NCBI GenBank assembly: GCA_031772625.1 | Contig: CM062816.1 | Span: forward strand, 835,162,033-835,226,032 | From: Pinus tabuliformis | Lineage: Eukaryota; Streptophyta; Pinopsida; Pinales; Pinaceae | Length of the DNA: 64,000 bases | Direction: 5' to 3' | In this document: piece by piece, positions 24,001 to 35,789 of the stretch | Layout: each line of letters starts with the position of its first letter | Position numbering within the stretch: the stretch's first letter is position 1 | Notes under the pieces: model-generated | Told to the model about the DNA's origin: nothing | What the model saw: the letters and a program-made list of their open reading frames with translations, nothing else | Databases searched by the model: none | Translations under genes and position numbers: made by a program

Positions 24001-25489
24001 CAAACATATGAATGGAGTGACCTTGCTGGCGGATGTGAACCAAGGACAACAAGTTTCTCTTCAGCTGTGGGAGATATAGAACATGATGCAGAAGAAAGTC
24101 TGGAAGACCAGGCAATTTAAGCCCGATTGTGCCAAGCCCTAATGGCTTGATTTTTGATTGGTTTGCAAAGTATACTGCTCCATCAACATTGTCAGTAAAT
24201 TCTTCAAAAAAAATCCTTTCTATGAGTCATGTGGCAAGTTGCTCCTGAATCAAGCAATCAAATATTTTTCCACGAAGCAAGTGAAGCATTAAATAAATCT
24301 TCATTTACTCCAATATTACATTGTGCCACAACATAGTAGGCAGATTCAGGTGCTTTACCTTGTCTATATCATCAGTTTTACCTTTCTGTTGGTTTCTTTG
24401 CTGCTCAATTTTGTCCCAAGGTAACTTGCATGTAGAGGCATCATGTGATCCATTTCTTTTGCAGCGTATGCAGTGCAAATCTGCCTTTTCTCCTTGAGAG
24501 TGTCTGCCCCCCCTGTTTCTGAAATATCTTCCTCTTCTTCTTCGACCACCTCTTCCTCTTGAAGAATCTTGAGCAGGATGCTTTTCTTTATGAGCAAGGC
24601 ACATAGCCTCTTCAGAAGATTCAGGGGTTGTCTTCTTTCCAAAAGCTTTCTCTCTTTCAGCAAAATTTTTCACAAGAGAGTCAAAGGTAATGTCTTTAAG
24701 ATTTCCATTTGCTTGCAATGACTCAAGATAATTGGAGTAAGTAGGATAAAGTGCCTTGAGAAAAGCGATAAGAGGAATATCCAATTCAACCTTAGTGGTT
24801 TTGATATCATGCATTATAGACTTTACTTCAGATGCAAGAACAAGAGGATCATTATTTTGCAATTCAAGAGTGAAGAGTTTAATCATGAGTTAAACAACTT
24901 CAAGTGTAGAATGTGAGTCATAGAGTTCTTTTAGCTTTTGTAAGGCTTCGAAAGAAGTGGAATATGACGAAATATGGCGACTCACCTCTTCACTTATAGA
25001 TGCTGCAATTAATGCATAGGCTTTGCTGTTCTTATTTTCCCAAATGGTGAGCTCTTTGTTTGAGGTAGGTTGTTCTGGCTCTTTGTCTTCGTCTCCAATG
25101 CACACTCCTTTCCACAACTCATTGAAAATGAGGGTGTGTTTTATCATCCGGGACCACTCAGGATAGTTCTCCTTGCCAGTGAGAACTATTCCCACAATGG
25201 ATATGATTGAATGCATACTGTAACAAAAAAACTTCTGCTGCAAAATTTTACTCCTAATGGGAAAAATATAATTCTGATATGATAGGACAACAAATTCAAA
25301 TGTCAATTCGCATTCAATATATGGTGAGTAACGGTGAATATATATGGCAGGCAGCGTAAATATATGGTGAGTAACAAGGTAATACACAAAACTGTGTATC
25401 AAAAGTGTACCAACGTAATACCACTCTTGCAGCACTCCCTTTGCTTTATTGTGTTCAACAGAAATTAACCTTGAGGCCTCGTCTTGCAA
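21043..25489 (-). pseudogene. Copia gag-pol region (fossil)
   Basis: In minus-strand order: gag (GKENYPEWSRMIKHTL, 25190-25140 area, with CCHC-like CIRCKRNGSHDASTC near 24440); the GAG-pre-integrase segment (LWHARFGHLNC) and integrase with D-D-E context (FIDDYTR, RTDNGKEY, NGVAERMNRT) within 23048-24115; reverse transcriptase (VHQMDVKTAFLNGDL, YVDDLLMTGN) within 21832-23115; RNase H (STTEAEYVA) within 21043-21768. These are the standard Copia parts that copy and integrate the element through an RNA intermediate. Broken; no part is presented here as a working protein. Confidence 0.93.
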
Positions 25490-25787
25490 ATTTTCAATCT
25501 CATATCATATTTGGGAAACCGCGGGTAACCACACCAACCGATGGTCTTTAAAAAGAAACCACATTGTGATGATTGTATACATATGTAGGGAGAATGCACC
25601 ATAAACAGACACAAAAAAAAACTGTACAGCGCTGGACACAAAACTATACAACAAAGGTATATATCAGCAGCATGATACCATATAGCGTTCTGACACCAAC
25701 AACGTTCCGATACCGAGCGTGTAGTGGTCCTTCACGCAACACTCCCTTTCACTTCCGGCATCAGAATTAGAACTCAATATAGTCTGG

Positions 25788-26012
25788 TCACTGTGAAGCC
25801 ATGCTACCGTTCAAATAAAAAATACGGAGTATTTTCTCATGTCCTCCAGTGAGTAAAAGGCTTGCGCTCTCAGAAAAAGCACATGCTCGAACAATGTGCT
25901 TGTGCACAAAACAGTGCAACTCATCTCCTGTCAACGCATCCCATATTTTGGCACTAAAATTAGCTGATCCTGATGCTGCATGTAAAGCACGATTATCAAG
26001 ACAACAACACAC
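25788..26012 (-). pseudogene. Captured fragment of a plant STRAP-like WD40 gene
   Basis: The 74-codon frame contains ALHAASGSANFSAKIWDALT, ELHCFVHKHIVRACAFSE and LLLTGGHEKILRIF. These match, from memory, the second to third WD40 repeats of plant serine-threonine kinase receptor-associated protein (STRAP; typical AASGSADF.AK.WDALTGDEL and HKHIVRACAFSE). STRAP-type proteins are beta-propeller scaffolds of about 300-350 residues; only about a fifth is present, with no start of its own. It lies in the leader of the Copia element, between primer site and gag, in the element's sense. Similarity stops after NGSMASQ and before CCCLDNR, so the ends are abrupt. It is not a functional gene; it would be carried as part of the element's RNA. 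Confidence 0.85.
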
Positions 26013-26436
26013 TCAACAACGACACTCTCAACAACACACTCAGGCGCGCATTCTTGAGGGATATGGGAAACACTTCGATTGGTCTCTGAAGGCAAAGTAA
26101 TGGAAGCCAAAAAAATAACCAGAGAAATCTTGTTTATTTAAGAGCAGAAGGGCTCCAATACAAAGATGGTTTCAGAGTTTTTTTTTTTGACACTCGCAGT
26201 AAAACAGGGATTAGGATTCTTCTGTTTGCCTCCAACGATTACGACTGACAATTCCTCCAACGCCTCTGGCAACGTCCAGAAGGTATTATGCAAGGAAGAT
26301 ATTATAGCAGAGCAGCGCAGCGTAAAAAAGGTCGGTCAGAGAAGAGGGCGCAGAAAATTATTATGGCAGAGAGCCCAGAGAGAAAATATGGCAGAAAACT
26401 GATACAAGGAGTTACACAAAACTTAATTTTGGGAGC
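26013..26436 (-). other. Leader of Copia element
   Basis: Between the primer site and the STRAP fragment. Contains repeated CAACAACAC/ACTCTCAAC motifs (26004-26041) and GCAGAG/GCGCAG motifs (26308-26400) resembling the leaders at 560-720 and 35060-35330. No gene seen. 25490-25787, on the other side of the fragment, is likewise non-coding. Confidence 0.6.
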
Positions 26437-26450
26437 TGGCTCTGATACCA

Positions 26451-26623
26451 TGTCAGGCTAGGTAGTAACTCCACAAATTCAATTCATTTTATTCCTTCAG
26501 GTTGGTCTTTATTATATACATGAGGGAGAGACTGTTCACTTCATCTCCCGATGACTGTTCATATTCTTTATTATTTATTTACATTAATTACATTCACCCA
26601 ATCCTGATGATTAGGTGTCAATA
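26451..26623 (-). repeat. 5' LTR of Copia element, 173 bp
   Basis: TGTCAGGCTAGG to GGTGTCAATA, preceded on its left by the primer site at 26437-26450 and followed by target duplication GGATG at 26624-26628. Confidence 0.95.
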
Positions 26624-26988
26624 GGATGAATAGTCTTGAAGACACTTCAACTTCAAACTGATTGAGAGCGGATCCCAGGAATGCTTCTAGGGGCTTTACT
26701 TTCTTCAAGATGATTATTTGATCTTGGTCTTGAAGTGGTTCTCTTGGATGAATAAATTTAAAGTTACCTTGATTCCTAGATCTTTTCAACTTGAGTAGAT
26801 GTAGGGTCATTGAGGTCTCTTGAGATGACTTGAGGTGTAGACTTTCTTTGATCTAGGGTTATGATGCTTCCTTTGTTGATCTTGACTTCTAGATGATTTT
26901 TGCTTTAATGCCTTCCTTGAGATTTGAAACTTGAGTGTCCCTTGATAAGATGCCCTTCCTCAACTTTGTCACCTTACCTCTGATACCA
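26624..26988 (-). other. Leader of family A element 15021-28147
   Basis: Continuation of the gag upstream region after the Copia guest, ending at the primer site (26977-26988). It holds no clear reading frame. Confidence 0.6.
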
Positions 26989-28147
26989 TGTTGAGAAATC
27001 TAGGGCATCAAGATTAGGTGATTTCTCTATTAATGATAACTGCTTGTGAGTGCTTTTTACTTCAATATATTAGGATCTTCTTTTAGTTAAATTATTATAG
27101 TGTTCTTCTCCATCAAACAACTACCAAAGCATGAACAATAAAGAGACAAGAAACACACAATGTAGGCTATCAACCAGGGCCAAAACCTCTCCCACCTGAG
27201 AGGAAAACCCAAACGAATTCTTCTTATAGAAACTTTAATTGATGTACACCAAGAACATGACCTAGACCGTTGACAAAATAACCTCTCCAAGACCAAGTCA
27301 CAAAATCCTTTTTTGCTGCTTCTCCTTCTTGCATAAGTCAACGCAAGTCAAACTTCTTCCTTCACTGCACTTCTCCGCTACCTTGAAACTTTGGCCTCTT
27401 TCCACAGATTTGCAGTTCATACTACTGCGATTTCACACGTGTGAGGAGAAAGAACAAGTTTGGAGGTGTTTCCCTTCTTCACTATATTTGGAGACTTCTC
27501 TAGATGAACTCAGCTAGCTATGGAACTGATTTGGAGACCTTTAGATAACCTTCTCTTGGACTGTTATGACCTCACTGTAGAAACCCTAGCTTTTCAGCCA
27601 CACGTGTGACATTACTAGCCCAAAAATATTGCGAAATGATTCGATCTTCCTTCCTTCTTAATGCTGGTTATATGGTTGTCTCCCTTCACCTTACTCGCAC
27701 TTCTTGCTGCTTCAGATTGACCGAAAAATGTGTCTCCAAATGAAGGCTGAGCTGCCTATTTATAGTAGTTAGTGCATCCAAAATAAGCCGACTTGATCAT
27801 GTGCCTAGGCCAACATGCCTTTCTCGAAACATCTTTGGGCCGACTTCAAGGTGACTTTGTGACAAGGTCTTGGAGGGTTTATGACACGAATAAATTCCCT
27901 TTTATAATGTGTACCATGCCGACATGGGTCTTACATCTTTGACATTGACTCTAAAGACCTTTATGATTTGATGAAAAATTCTAAAGGCTCACAATGGGAG
28001 CCAATACTAAAAATAAAATTCCTTGCTCATGAAACCCATGAGACAAATATTACAAAAATAATTTTATATTTCTCCTTTACATCAATTAAATAAAATCACA
28101 ATTACACACGTTACTATGAAGACCAAACCTAGTTACATTTTTCAACA
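26989..28147 (-). repeat. 5' LTR of family A element, 1159 bp
   Basis: Begins (plus strand) TGTTGAGAAATCTAGGGCAT and ends CATTTTTCAACA. The LTR hairpin complement lies near 27181-27205. Near-identical partner of the split 3' LTR at 15021-17791. Flanking target duplication ATTAG at 28148-28152. Confidence 0.93.
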
Positions 28148-28152
28148 ATTAG

Positions 28153-28460
28153 TTGGGGCATATTTTTCTATATTTTTCCAATCCAAGTCTTATCCAGGGT
28201 TTACAAACCTTAGATACCAAAAACCTTCAAGATGTTACAAATTTTAAGATCTACAAACCCTAGATTCTTTTCAATCATCAAGATCTACCCTACAAAGCTT
28301 CTACAAGTACGTTGCAAAACCCTAATGCATTTCATTACTTGATCTCAATATCTAATCTTCACATTCAACTGAATACTTGGAGTGCTACCATATCAACAAT
28401 TATATGTCACTTTCTCTTACTTATATCTACGCAAACCCTTTTACTATTTTTCAAATGAGC
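28153..28460 (-). other. Interior piece of family A element 13496-42320
   Basis: Short non-coding segment left between two insertions. It carries repeated AAACCCTAG/ACAAACC motifs (telo-box core AAACCCTA), like the interior at 61106-61883 of the right-hand family A element. No gene. Confidence 0.6.
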
Positions 28461-29597
28461 TTTAATATTCCTACAGAATTCTTATAGTAAATAACAAAGC
28501 AAACATAGACATAAAAACCACGAAAATCAAACACAAATCACTCCATGAGTTTGCACCAAAACTGCGTCGCTGAGCCATTTTATTATAAAATCAAGAGGGT
28601 ACAATGTGGTGTTGTAAAGTGTGCACTTGGGCTTGCTCAAGGCAAGCTAGCTAAGCCCAAGTGAATAATAAAAAGTCCCTCTCACATCTGCTGCTGCTCT
28701 CTCCTGGATCTGCGCTGATTTGCCCAGAAAATACGCTGCTCGCTGTGAAGAACTGCTGCTAGGGCCTCCTGCGGTGCTTAGAAAATTTCAGGAAATTAAC
28801 CCCGGGCTCTCCACCAAATACCTAGAATAACCCACGAAGGAATTGGCCTATGGTTGACCTTGGAATTTCGGCCCTCTTTTCCCTCTATGGTTTTGCTACT
28901 AGGTGATTTGACCCACTTGTCAATTCTGCTGCCAAAATCCCTCAAAATAGCCGCAATCTCCAAGCAAACACTCTCCTGGTCTCCTCCTCAAATCTCAAGC
29001 CCAAACTCCCTTGACTCCTCAACCTCCAAGCATACCTCCTCCAAGCACTGCGTAGTCCTTGCGCCGTTGTTGCTGAATCCTCCCCACAAACTCGCACTCC
29101 CACTACTGGAACGAACTGAAATGGATGGAACTCCCTCCTTGGGCTGGCACTCGAAGTCCACTGAAGCAAGGGTTGAGATTTCCGCTCGGAAACACTCATG
29201 TGCTAAACAACACTTGCAGACTTGGCTTCATCTCAAGCGTGCTATGTCAAAGACAATTTTTCTCAAAGATGAATGAATGCCAAAATGAGTGCCTTTCCTT
29301 CCTTTTTGTCAAAGTTCCTCCAATGTGCTCATGTGGGCCCAGATCAATTTCCTCCCACCGAATTTCCTCCAATGCATGCATACTTCTCATGGTGTGCTGA
29401 AATTCTCCATGGGTGGCCACTACGCTCCACTAGAGGCTCGATATTTCCCTTCCATCTCTAATGTTTGGGGCTTGCTTTAATAAAAAATCAATGTGGGGCC
29501 TGTAAACCCACATTTCCTAAGTGCAAACATGAATTAAGACAAAAATGGGCCAAAATTGATATTTCACTTAGCAATAATTCGAAGTGGGAATATCACA
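28461..29597 (-). repeat. 3' LTR of Gypsy element, 1137 bp
   Basis: TTTAATATTCCTACAG to GGGAATATCACA on the plus strand; pairs with 38591-39726. Open frames in it on either strand (for example 28854-29276) recur in the partner LTR and are not genes. Confidence 0.93.
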
Positions 29598-32509
29598 GTC
29601 CTCCTCGCCAAAACGTTGCTTGTCTTCCATCTGATCAAAAACTCCTTGATGACCCTGTTCCTCAAATGCCTCTCCTGGGTGTCTAGAATAGTCTTTGATT
29701 CTAGAACTAAGTGCCCCTCATCATCCATAGGGGGTAGCTCTGTAGTTGTTATCACCTGCTTTCCCAGTGCCTTTTTCAGGCAAGACACATGAAAAATGTT
29801 GTGCACTCGACTTCCAGGGGGTAGCTCCAGTTCATATGCTACCTCCCCAACTCTGTGAGTGACTTGGTACAGCCCATCAAAGCGAGGTTTGAGCTTCTCG
29901 GCCCCCTTCTGCTTGAGAGATGACTGCTTGTATGACTGAAGCCTCAAGAAGACCAAATCCCTTACCTCAAACTGTCTCTCAACTCGGTCCCTGTCTGCAT
30001 AAAGTTTCTGCTAGTTTTGTGCCGTCTGCATATTGTCTTTGAGAGCACACAAAATGTCTTGGCTCTCCTGTAGCCAATCTTTGGCCTTGCTATCTCCAAA
30101 CATCACGTTAGCAAAAGATAATGCATTATAACCATATAGAGCTCGAAATGGAGACATACCTATGGGCATGTGGCATGTGGTGTCGTAGTAGTACTCGCCC
30201 AAGTGTAACCACCGTATCCATGCTCGCTGATGGCCCATCACATAGTTACGCAAGTAACCCTCCAGCCATTTGTTAACTATCTCCGTCTGCCCGTCTGTCT
30301 GGGGGTGATAACTAGTGCTCGGAGTGAGCTCAATGCCCACCAGTTGGAATAACTCCTGCCAAAATCCCCCCATGAACCTGCTGTCCCGATCACTGACAAT
30401 GGTCTTCAGAAGACCATGTAGCTGAAACACCTCCTTGAAAAACAATTCGGCCACCTGTGAGGCTGAGTACTGGGCTGAGATGGCAAAGAAATGTGCAAAC
30501 TTCGTCAACCGGTCCACCACCACGTAAATGCAGTCCTTGCCCTGTACTGTGGGCAACCCGGTAATGAAGTCCATCGACACACTCTCCCATTTCCCCTCAG
30601 GGATAGGAAGAGGCTGTAGCAACCCTGTAGGGTGTGACTACTCACCCTTGTTCCTCTGGCATGTGTCACACTCCCTGACATGCCTTAGAATGTCATCCTT
30701 AAGGCCCCTCCATGCAAAATGCTCTTTGATGGCCCTATACGTCTTTGTGAACCCCTGGTGCCCTGCTAGTGGTGAGTCATGGGCAACCTGTAAAATCTTC
30801 TCCCTCAATTGGGAGTTGGGCACCAAGTAAATCCGGTCTCTGAAGTAAATCACCTCGTTCATCACCCTGTACTGGTCATCTACCACCGCCCCATCAAGGA
30901 CCTCACATGCAAATTGGTCCTTGAAGTACTCTACCAGTGATTGCGCCCTCCAATCCGGGGCAATGCTCATCAGTGAAAGGGTAGTCGGTCTCTTGGACAA
31001 TGCATTTGCCACCACGTTGTGCTTCCCTTTGACATACTCAATGTCAAAGTCGTACACTTGGAGCTTTCTCACCCACTTCTGCTGCCTCTCCTGCAACTGC
31101 TTCTGCTCCAAGAGAAATTTGAGGCTGTTGTGGTCTGTCTTGACCCTGAACCTGTTCCCCACCAAGTATTGTCTGAACTTGGCTAGCGCATGCATGATGG
31201 CTAGCATCTCCTTGTCATAGATGGAGTACAACCTCTCGTGGGGCAGTAGTTTTTGACTCTCGAAGGCTATGGGGTGCCCTCCCTGCATCAAAACTGCGCC
31301 TACACCCTCTCTGGATGCATCACACTACAACACAAAGGGCTGGGTGAAATTTGGAAGTGCTAATACAAGACAACTGCTCATGACCTGTTTGAGGCACTCA
31401 AAAGCCTCCTGCGCTGTAGCTGTCCACTCAAAGGCCCCTTCTTCATCAAATCTCTGAGGGGAGCTTCGAATTGAGAGAAGCCCTTTATGAACTTCTTGTA
31501 GTAAGTGCAAATGCCCACAAATCCCCTCAACTATGTCACATTCCAGGGCTCTGGCCAATCCCGGATGGCCCTGATCTTCTCCTCATGGACCCTCACACCG
31601 TCCTCCCCAATGATGTGCCCTAGGTAGAGCATCTCTGTCAAGCCGAACTCGCACTTAGACAGTTTCACATAGAACTACTGCTCCTCCAAAATACGCAACA
31701 CTGTCTCTAAGTGTTGCAAGTGCTCCTCCCATGTCTGGCTGTAAATCAAGATATCATCAAAGAACACCAACACAAACTTCCGCAACTGTCCACGAAACAC
31801 GTGGTTCATGCAGGATTGGAAAGTGGCTGGTGCGTTGGTTAGACCAAAAGGCATAACCAAGAACTCGAAGTGCCCATAGTGGCACCTGAAAGCGGTCTTG
31901 GGGACATCCTGTCCCTCATCTTGATCTGGTGGTACCCTGAACGTAAATCAATCTTGGTGAAGAACTTTGCCCCCCTCAGCTCATCCATCAACTCATCTAT
32001 GCGTGGGATGGGGTAACAGTTCTTCATGGTCTTTTTGTTAAGGGCCCTGTAGTCAATGCACATGCGTAGGGACCCATCCTTCTTCTTCACCAGAACAATT
32101 GATGAAGCAAAAGGGCTGGTGCTAGGCCTGATGTGCCCGAGTGCCAACAACAAATGAATTGGCTCTTTCTATCTAATCCCGGTATGCCTTGGGATGTCGG
32201 TAAGGGGTAGTAATCACAACCTGTACCCCCGGCTCTAGCTCAATGGTATGCTCAAACCCCCGGTCAGGTGGTTGACCCGGCAGTATGTCTCCAAACACTA
32301 TTGGGTACCTATCCAAAATGGCTTGTATATTCGAGTGCGCGGTGGCTTGGGCTGACCCCCAACCTTTGAAATCCTCAACTCCACAACCCACTCAATGTCC
32401 CCGTGTCTCAGATCAACCTCCATCCTGTGGGCTGAAACAGTCTGTGGAGGGTAAGAGTGCATACCCCGTAGCAAAACTGGTTTGCCATTTGGCCTTAGGA
32501 ACTCTATCT

Positions 32510-33670
32510 CAATGTTGCACGAAGCGGGAGCGAAGCGGAAGTGTTTTTTGGAAGCGGGGACGCCGAAGCGTCATTTTCCAAAAATCTAGGAAGCGAAGCG
32601 TCCGCGGAAGCGTCTGCTATATATATATATATATTTTTTATATTTTTTTGCATTTATACTCAAAACAAACATCCCAAATACCAAATTAATTGTAGAAGAC
32701 ATGAAAACATGCATATTTTTGCATAAATCAAGATAGATATAACATCCATTGTACATTAATGATCTAGAATCTAGATTCTTCTCCTCTTGTCTAGCCTTTG
32801 CCTCTACCTCGATTGTCTAGGGATATTAGTCAACATTGCCCAATTTTGATCAAACTACCTAATTCAAGACTTAAAATATGGTAGAAAAAGCTTAACATGT
32901 TTGATCGATGATTTTGACTTGATTGAAAGGTAATTTTTCGCTAAGGGCGTGCCGCGTGACAAAGGAGTTCAACAATTAACACCACCAACACCAGGGTACA
33001 TATAGGGCTTGGTGCTCTTGATTAAATGCTAATCGCATACCTTCATACTTGATATAATCTAATGAAATGCCACAATCCCATTGATCCTGAATACCTGAAA
33101 ACTGTTAAGTCTGCTGAATTTTGAATAGGATATGAAATTCTATTTTCTCCATATGAAGTCCAATGAGGCTGGAACCACTCTCAAACATTCTGAGTCATTT
33201 CATGGTAATGTTAAAAATTTAAGTAAAATGATGAAAATGAAAAATAAAGGAGAATGTCACTTTTACTTTAAGAATTTAACATTACCATGAGGGAGCATCT
33301 GCTATATTTATATTTTTTTTTGCTTTCATTTGTCACCCTAACCCAAGGTGGACCCACCCCCAACAAGCAAACTCACCTAAAATTTAAAAGAAAATTGAAA
33401 AAAAAAAACGATTTTCTAAATGCTTTTCCGGAAGCTTTTCTGGAAGCGTACGGAAGCGTCTGGGAAGCGTCTGGGAAGCGCCTGGGAAGCGTCTGGGAAG
33501 CGCCGTACGAAGCGCGCTTCGGCGCTTCGGAAGCGCCAGCGCTTCCAAATTTCCAGGAAGCGTCTAAAAATTTCGGAAGCGCGCTTCCGACCAAGCTTCC
33601 TAGGCGCTTCCGTACGGGACGCGCTTCGGGGCTTGGAACCGGGGGGGGGGGGGCGCTTCGTGCAACACTG
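32510..33670. mobile_element. Non-autonomous hAT-type element with GGAAGCG subterminal arrays (M1)
   Basis: 1161 bp. 17-bp terminal inverted repeat CAATGTTGCACGAAGCG with one mismatch at the right end (CAGTGTT...). Perfect 8-bp target duplication CTCTATCT (32502-32509 and 33671-33678), the hAT signature. Both ends are packed with GGAAGCG/CGCTTCC motifs (32520-32625 and 33425-33660). The middle is AT-rich and holds the shared core module (33005-33290). A short stretch at about 32755-32830 reads on the minus strand as a basic RGRGKG-like tail, possibly the last remnant of a transposase gene. No transposase otherwise. Confidence 0.92.
33005..33290 (+). repeat. Shared core module with 90-nt hairpin, copy 1
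   Basis: Aligns with 47935-48212 and 62460-62668. It ends in an inverted repeat: the arm TCATGGTAATGTTAAAAATT (from 33200) faces AATTTAACATTACCATGA (to 33290) with about 25 nt between. It has more changes than the other two copies. Confidence 0.85.
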
Positions 33671-34592
33671 CTCTATCTCCATCTTCCCCAAATTAGTAGT
33701 GACTGTGCCAAGTGAGTAGAGCCATTGGACACCCATCACCACATTGGTGTCTGACACATCCACCACGAAGAAGTGATCTGTCACTGAGTAGTTCCCCATG
33801 GTCACTATCAAAGTTGGAACATAGCACATGGTTCTATCCCCTGGTACCAGAACCGAAAAACCCTCAAACTCCTTGGTTGTGATACCCCTCCTCTGGACCA
33901 TTTGTGCATCAATAAAATTGTGGGTAGCCCCACTGTCCACTAAAACCGAGACACGCTGCCCCTGCACGGTGCCCCTGATCCTCAAAGTCAAAAACTTGGG
34001 TACCCCACGTAGAGATGCAAGGACCCCTCCTGATGGAGTGAAAGGAGCTCCCCCTGGTGGGGGTGGTGGTGGTGGCCCCCTCTCTGCCTGCACTGCACTG
34101 TCATCTCCACCCACCTCCAAATCCACATCATCCTCCAAATCACTGTCAGAGAAGACCTCAATGTAGTGGGCCTTGCCTGCTGTGCATCTATGGCCTGGAG
34201 CCCATGGTTCCTGACAGGTAAAACACAACTTCCTCCTTCGGAGGTCTCTCCGGGTCTTCTCATCCAAATGTCCACGCCCCTGGTTGGCTCTCGGTGGTGG
34301 AGCTCTAGTGTCTCTTCCCCTCTGCTGGAAGCCCTGTCTAGGTGGTAGTGGTGCTCTAACCCTCGGTAGGGCATCCTGCAAATCTCTGGCCCTCCCCACT
34401 GCGTCCTGCAAGGTAGTGGGTCTGTTGGACTTCACCAGTCCCTTCAGTGGCTCTGCTAGCCCCTCTATAAACATGAAGACCCTCCTGGACTCCGATAGAT
34501 CCGACACCATCATTGACAGCCTCAGAAACTCCGAAATGTAGGCCTCAATGCTCCTAGTCTTCTTGAGTTGGTGTAGACTCTCAGAGTGGTCC

Positions 34593-35043
34593 ATGCTAGC
34601 CGCGTAGCTACTGTGAAGGGGCAACGCAGTTGTAGCTGCGGATAGTCAGTCCAGTTGCCGGATTGGAAGGATTTTGCTGGGTGAAGTGAGGTAATATCAC
34701 TCAGGTTTTTGGTAGTATATTTTATCCCTGTAACTGGATAGCCGAGAGGGCATCCAGACTTGTATTCAAGACTACTGCTTAATAATAGAAAACCCTTAGA
34801 GCTGCTGCACTGATTTTCCTGCATTGGGTTTTATCAGGGATGTTTGTCCAAAAATAACGGTGTTCTTTGTGTGTTTGTCTCATATCTATTCGGTTTATGA
34901 TCTGTATGTCAGTGTAGTCTGCAGTAATGTTTTTCATCATTGTTTAAATAATTAAATATCTTGTTGAATGTAAAAACAAGTAGGAGATGATAAACCAGTG
35001 ATTGTAGTAGGATTTATGATGTGTAGATTCAGAATTTTTCACA
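34593..35043 (+). repeat. 5' LTR piece of family B element
   Basis: Homologous to 37900-38351 of the 3' LTR, at roughly 90% identity; ends TTTTTCACA immediately before the primer-binding site. Confidence 0.85.
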
Positions 35044-35789
35044 TGGTATCAGAGCATTGCAGATCATAGGATACTGAAGCCATCATCGGGGAGATCCAAC
35101 AAATCTGCTGCAGAGAGACAGCTGTCCCAAGTGACAACGCTGTTCCAGAGGCAGAGAATGCATAGGAAGGGTGACGCAGTGCAGAAAAGGTGACGCAGAG
35201 GCTCACACGGTGCCTGCGTCAACATTTTGAGCCAAGAGAGGGTGACGTAGTAGCTGGGAGGAGCCCACGAAGTGATTGTGTCAGCTTCTGGGCTAGCGCA
35301 GAAGCAGAGAGGGGTAGATCAGGCTCACGCAGAGCCACGCCATCTTTATGGACCAGGAAGGAGTGATGCAATGGCCAGGAGGAGCTAATCTTAGCTCACT
35401 GAGTGACTGTGCAGAGCTGGAGGAGCTTAGATTCTTCAGTTGCCGGGGCAGTAGAAGCAGTGTAGATTCGATCTGTGGTGTTGGTGGGACGCTGCTGTTG
35501 TTGTCGTAGAACAGTGTCTGTGGAGACAATGCCGAGGTAGACAGAGTCACTACTTTGACATATTTCTAGCCAAAAAAATATAGATCCGGGTTGTAGCAAC
35601 AAAGGAGGATTGGAGAGGAGTGATTTGACATTTGGTCGGAGGATTTCCGTGAAGGAAATCAGGACTCAAAGGGAGCCTAGAGGAGCTTGTTCCTTAGAGG
35701 ATTTCTAGCGCCGAAGAAATCTAGATCCAAGTTTTGCTGGATTAACATCAGGAGAGGGAGAAGAGAACTAGTTCTATATTTGAGCAGAG

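Larger units (their letters stand above)
20829..26623 (-). mobile_element. Ty1/Copia retrotransposon with short LTRs, ends complete (fossil)
   Basis: 5795 bp, with 173-bp LTRs at both ends, a perfect 5-bp target duplication GGATG (20824-20828 and 26624-26628), primer site TGGTATCAGAGCCA (26437-26450) directly beside the 5' LTR, and a polypurine tract beside the 3' LTR (21002-21015). Gag, protease region, integrase, reverse transcriptase and RNase H follow in Copia order. I count 6 differences between the LTRs (about 3.5%), making it the youngest datable element here. Coding regions show about four to six breaks. The long leader (25490-26436) contains a captured host gene fragment. Confidence 0.96.
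15021..28147 (-). mobile_element. Family A gag-only Copia-type element, ends complete (fossil)
   Basis: 3' LTR 15021-17791 (split by a solo LTR), interior 17792-26988 (split by a Copia element), 5' LTR 26989-28147, and a perfect target duplication ATTAG (15016-15020 and 28148-28152). Primer site TGGTATCAGAGG at 26977-26988 (minus strand); polypurine tract AAAAGGGAG adjoining 17791. Without its two guests it is about 5.7 kb and codes only for gag (19682-20622). LTRs are about 94-95% alike by eye, so it is moderately old. Interior reading frames are broken a few times. Confidence 0.93.
29598..34592 (-). pseudogene. Gypsy gag-pol region with chromodomain (fossil)
   Basis: Minus-strand order from right: gag (LKKTRSIEAYISEFLRL, CCHC knuckle CFTCQEPWAPGHRC); protease (VLVDSGATHNFID); reverse transcriptase ([17 protein letters not shown] and FFDDILIYS, the catalytic aspartates); RNase H (TDHNSLKFLLEQKQ, KGKHNVVANALSKRP); the integrase zinc finger (CDTCQRNKG) and core (SMDFITGLP, SDRDSRF, TDGQTEIVN); and a C-terminal segment TILDTQERHLRNRVIKEFLI, typical of chromodomains that target chromatin. 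This identifies a chromovirus. Broken in several places. Confidence 0.92.

Noticed and set aside
28854-29276. 140-codon plus-strand frame, repeated at 38985-39407
   Set aside because: Both copies lie in the two LTRs of the Gypsy element, on the antisense strand; the repetition comes from the LTRs.
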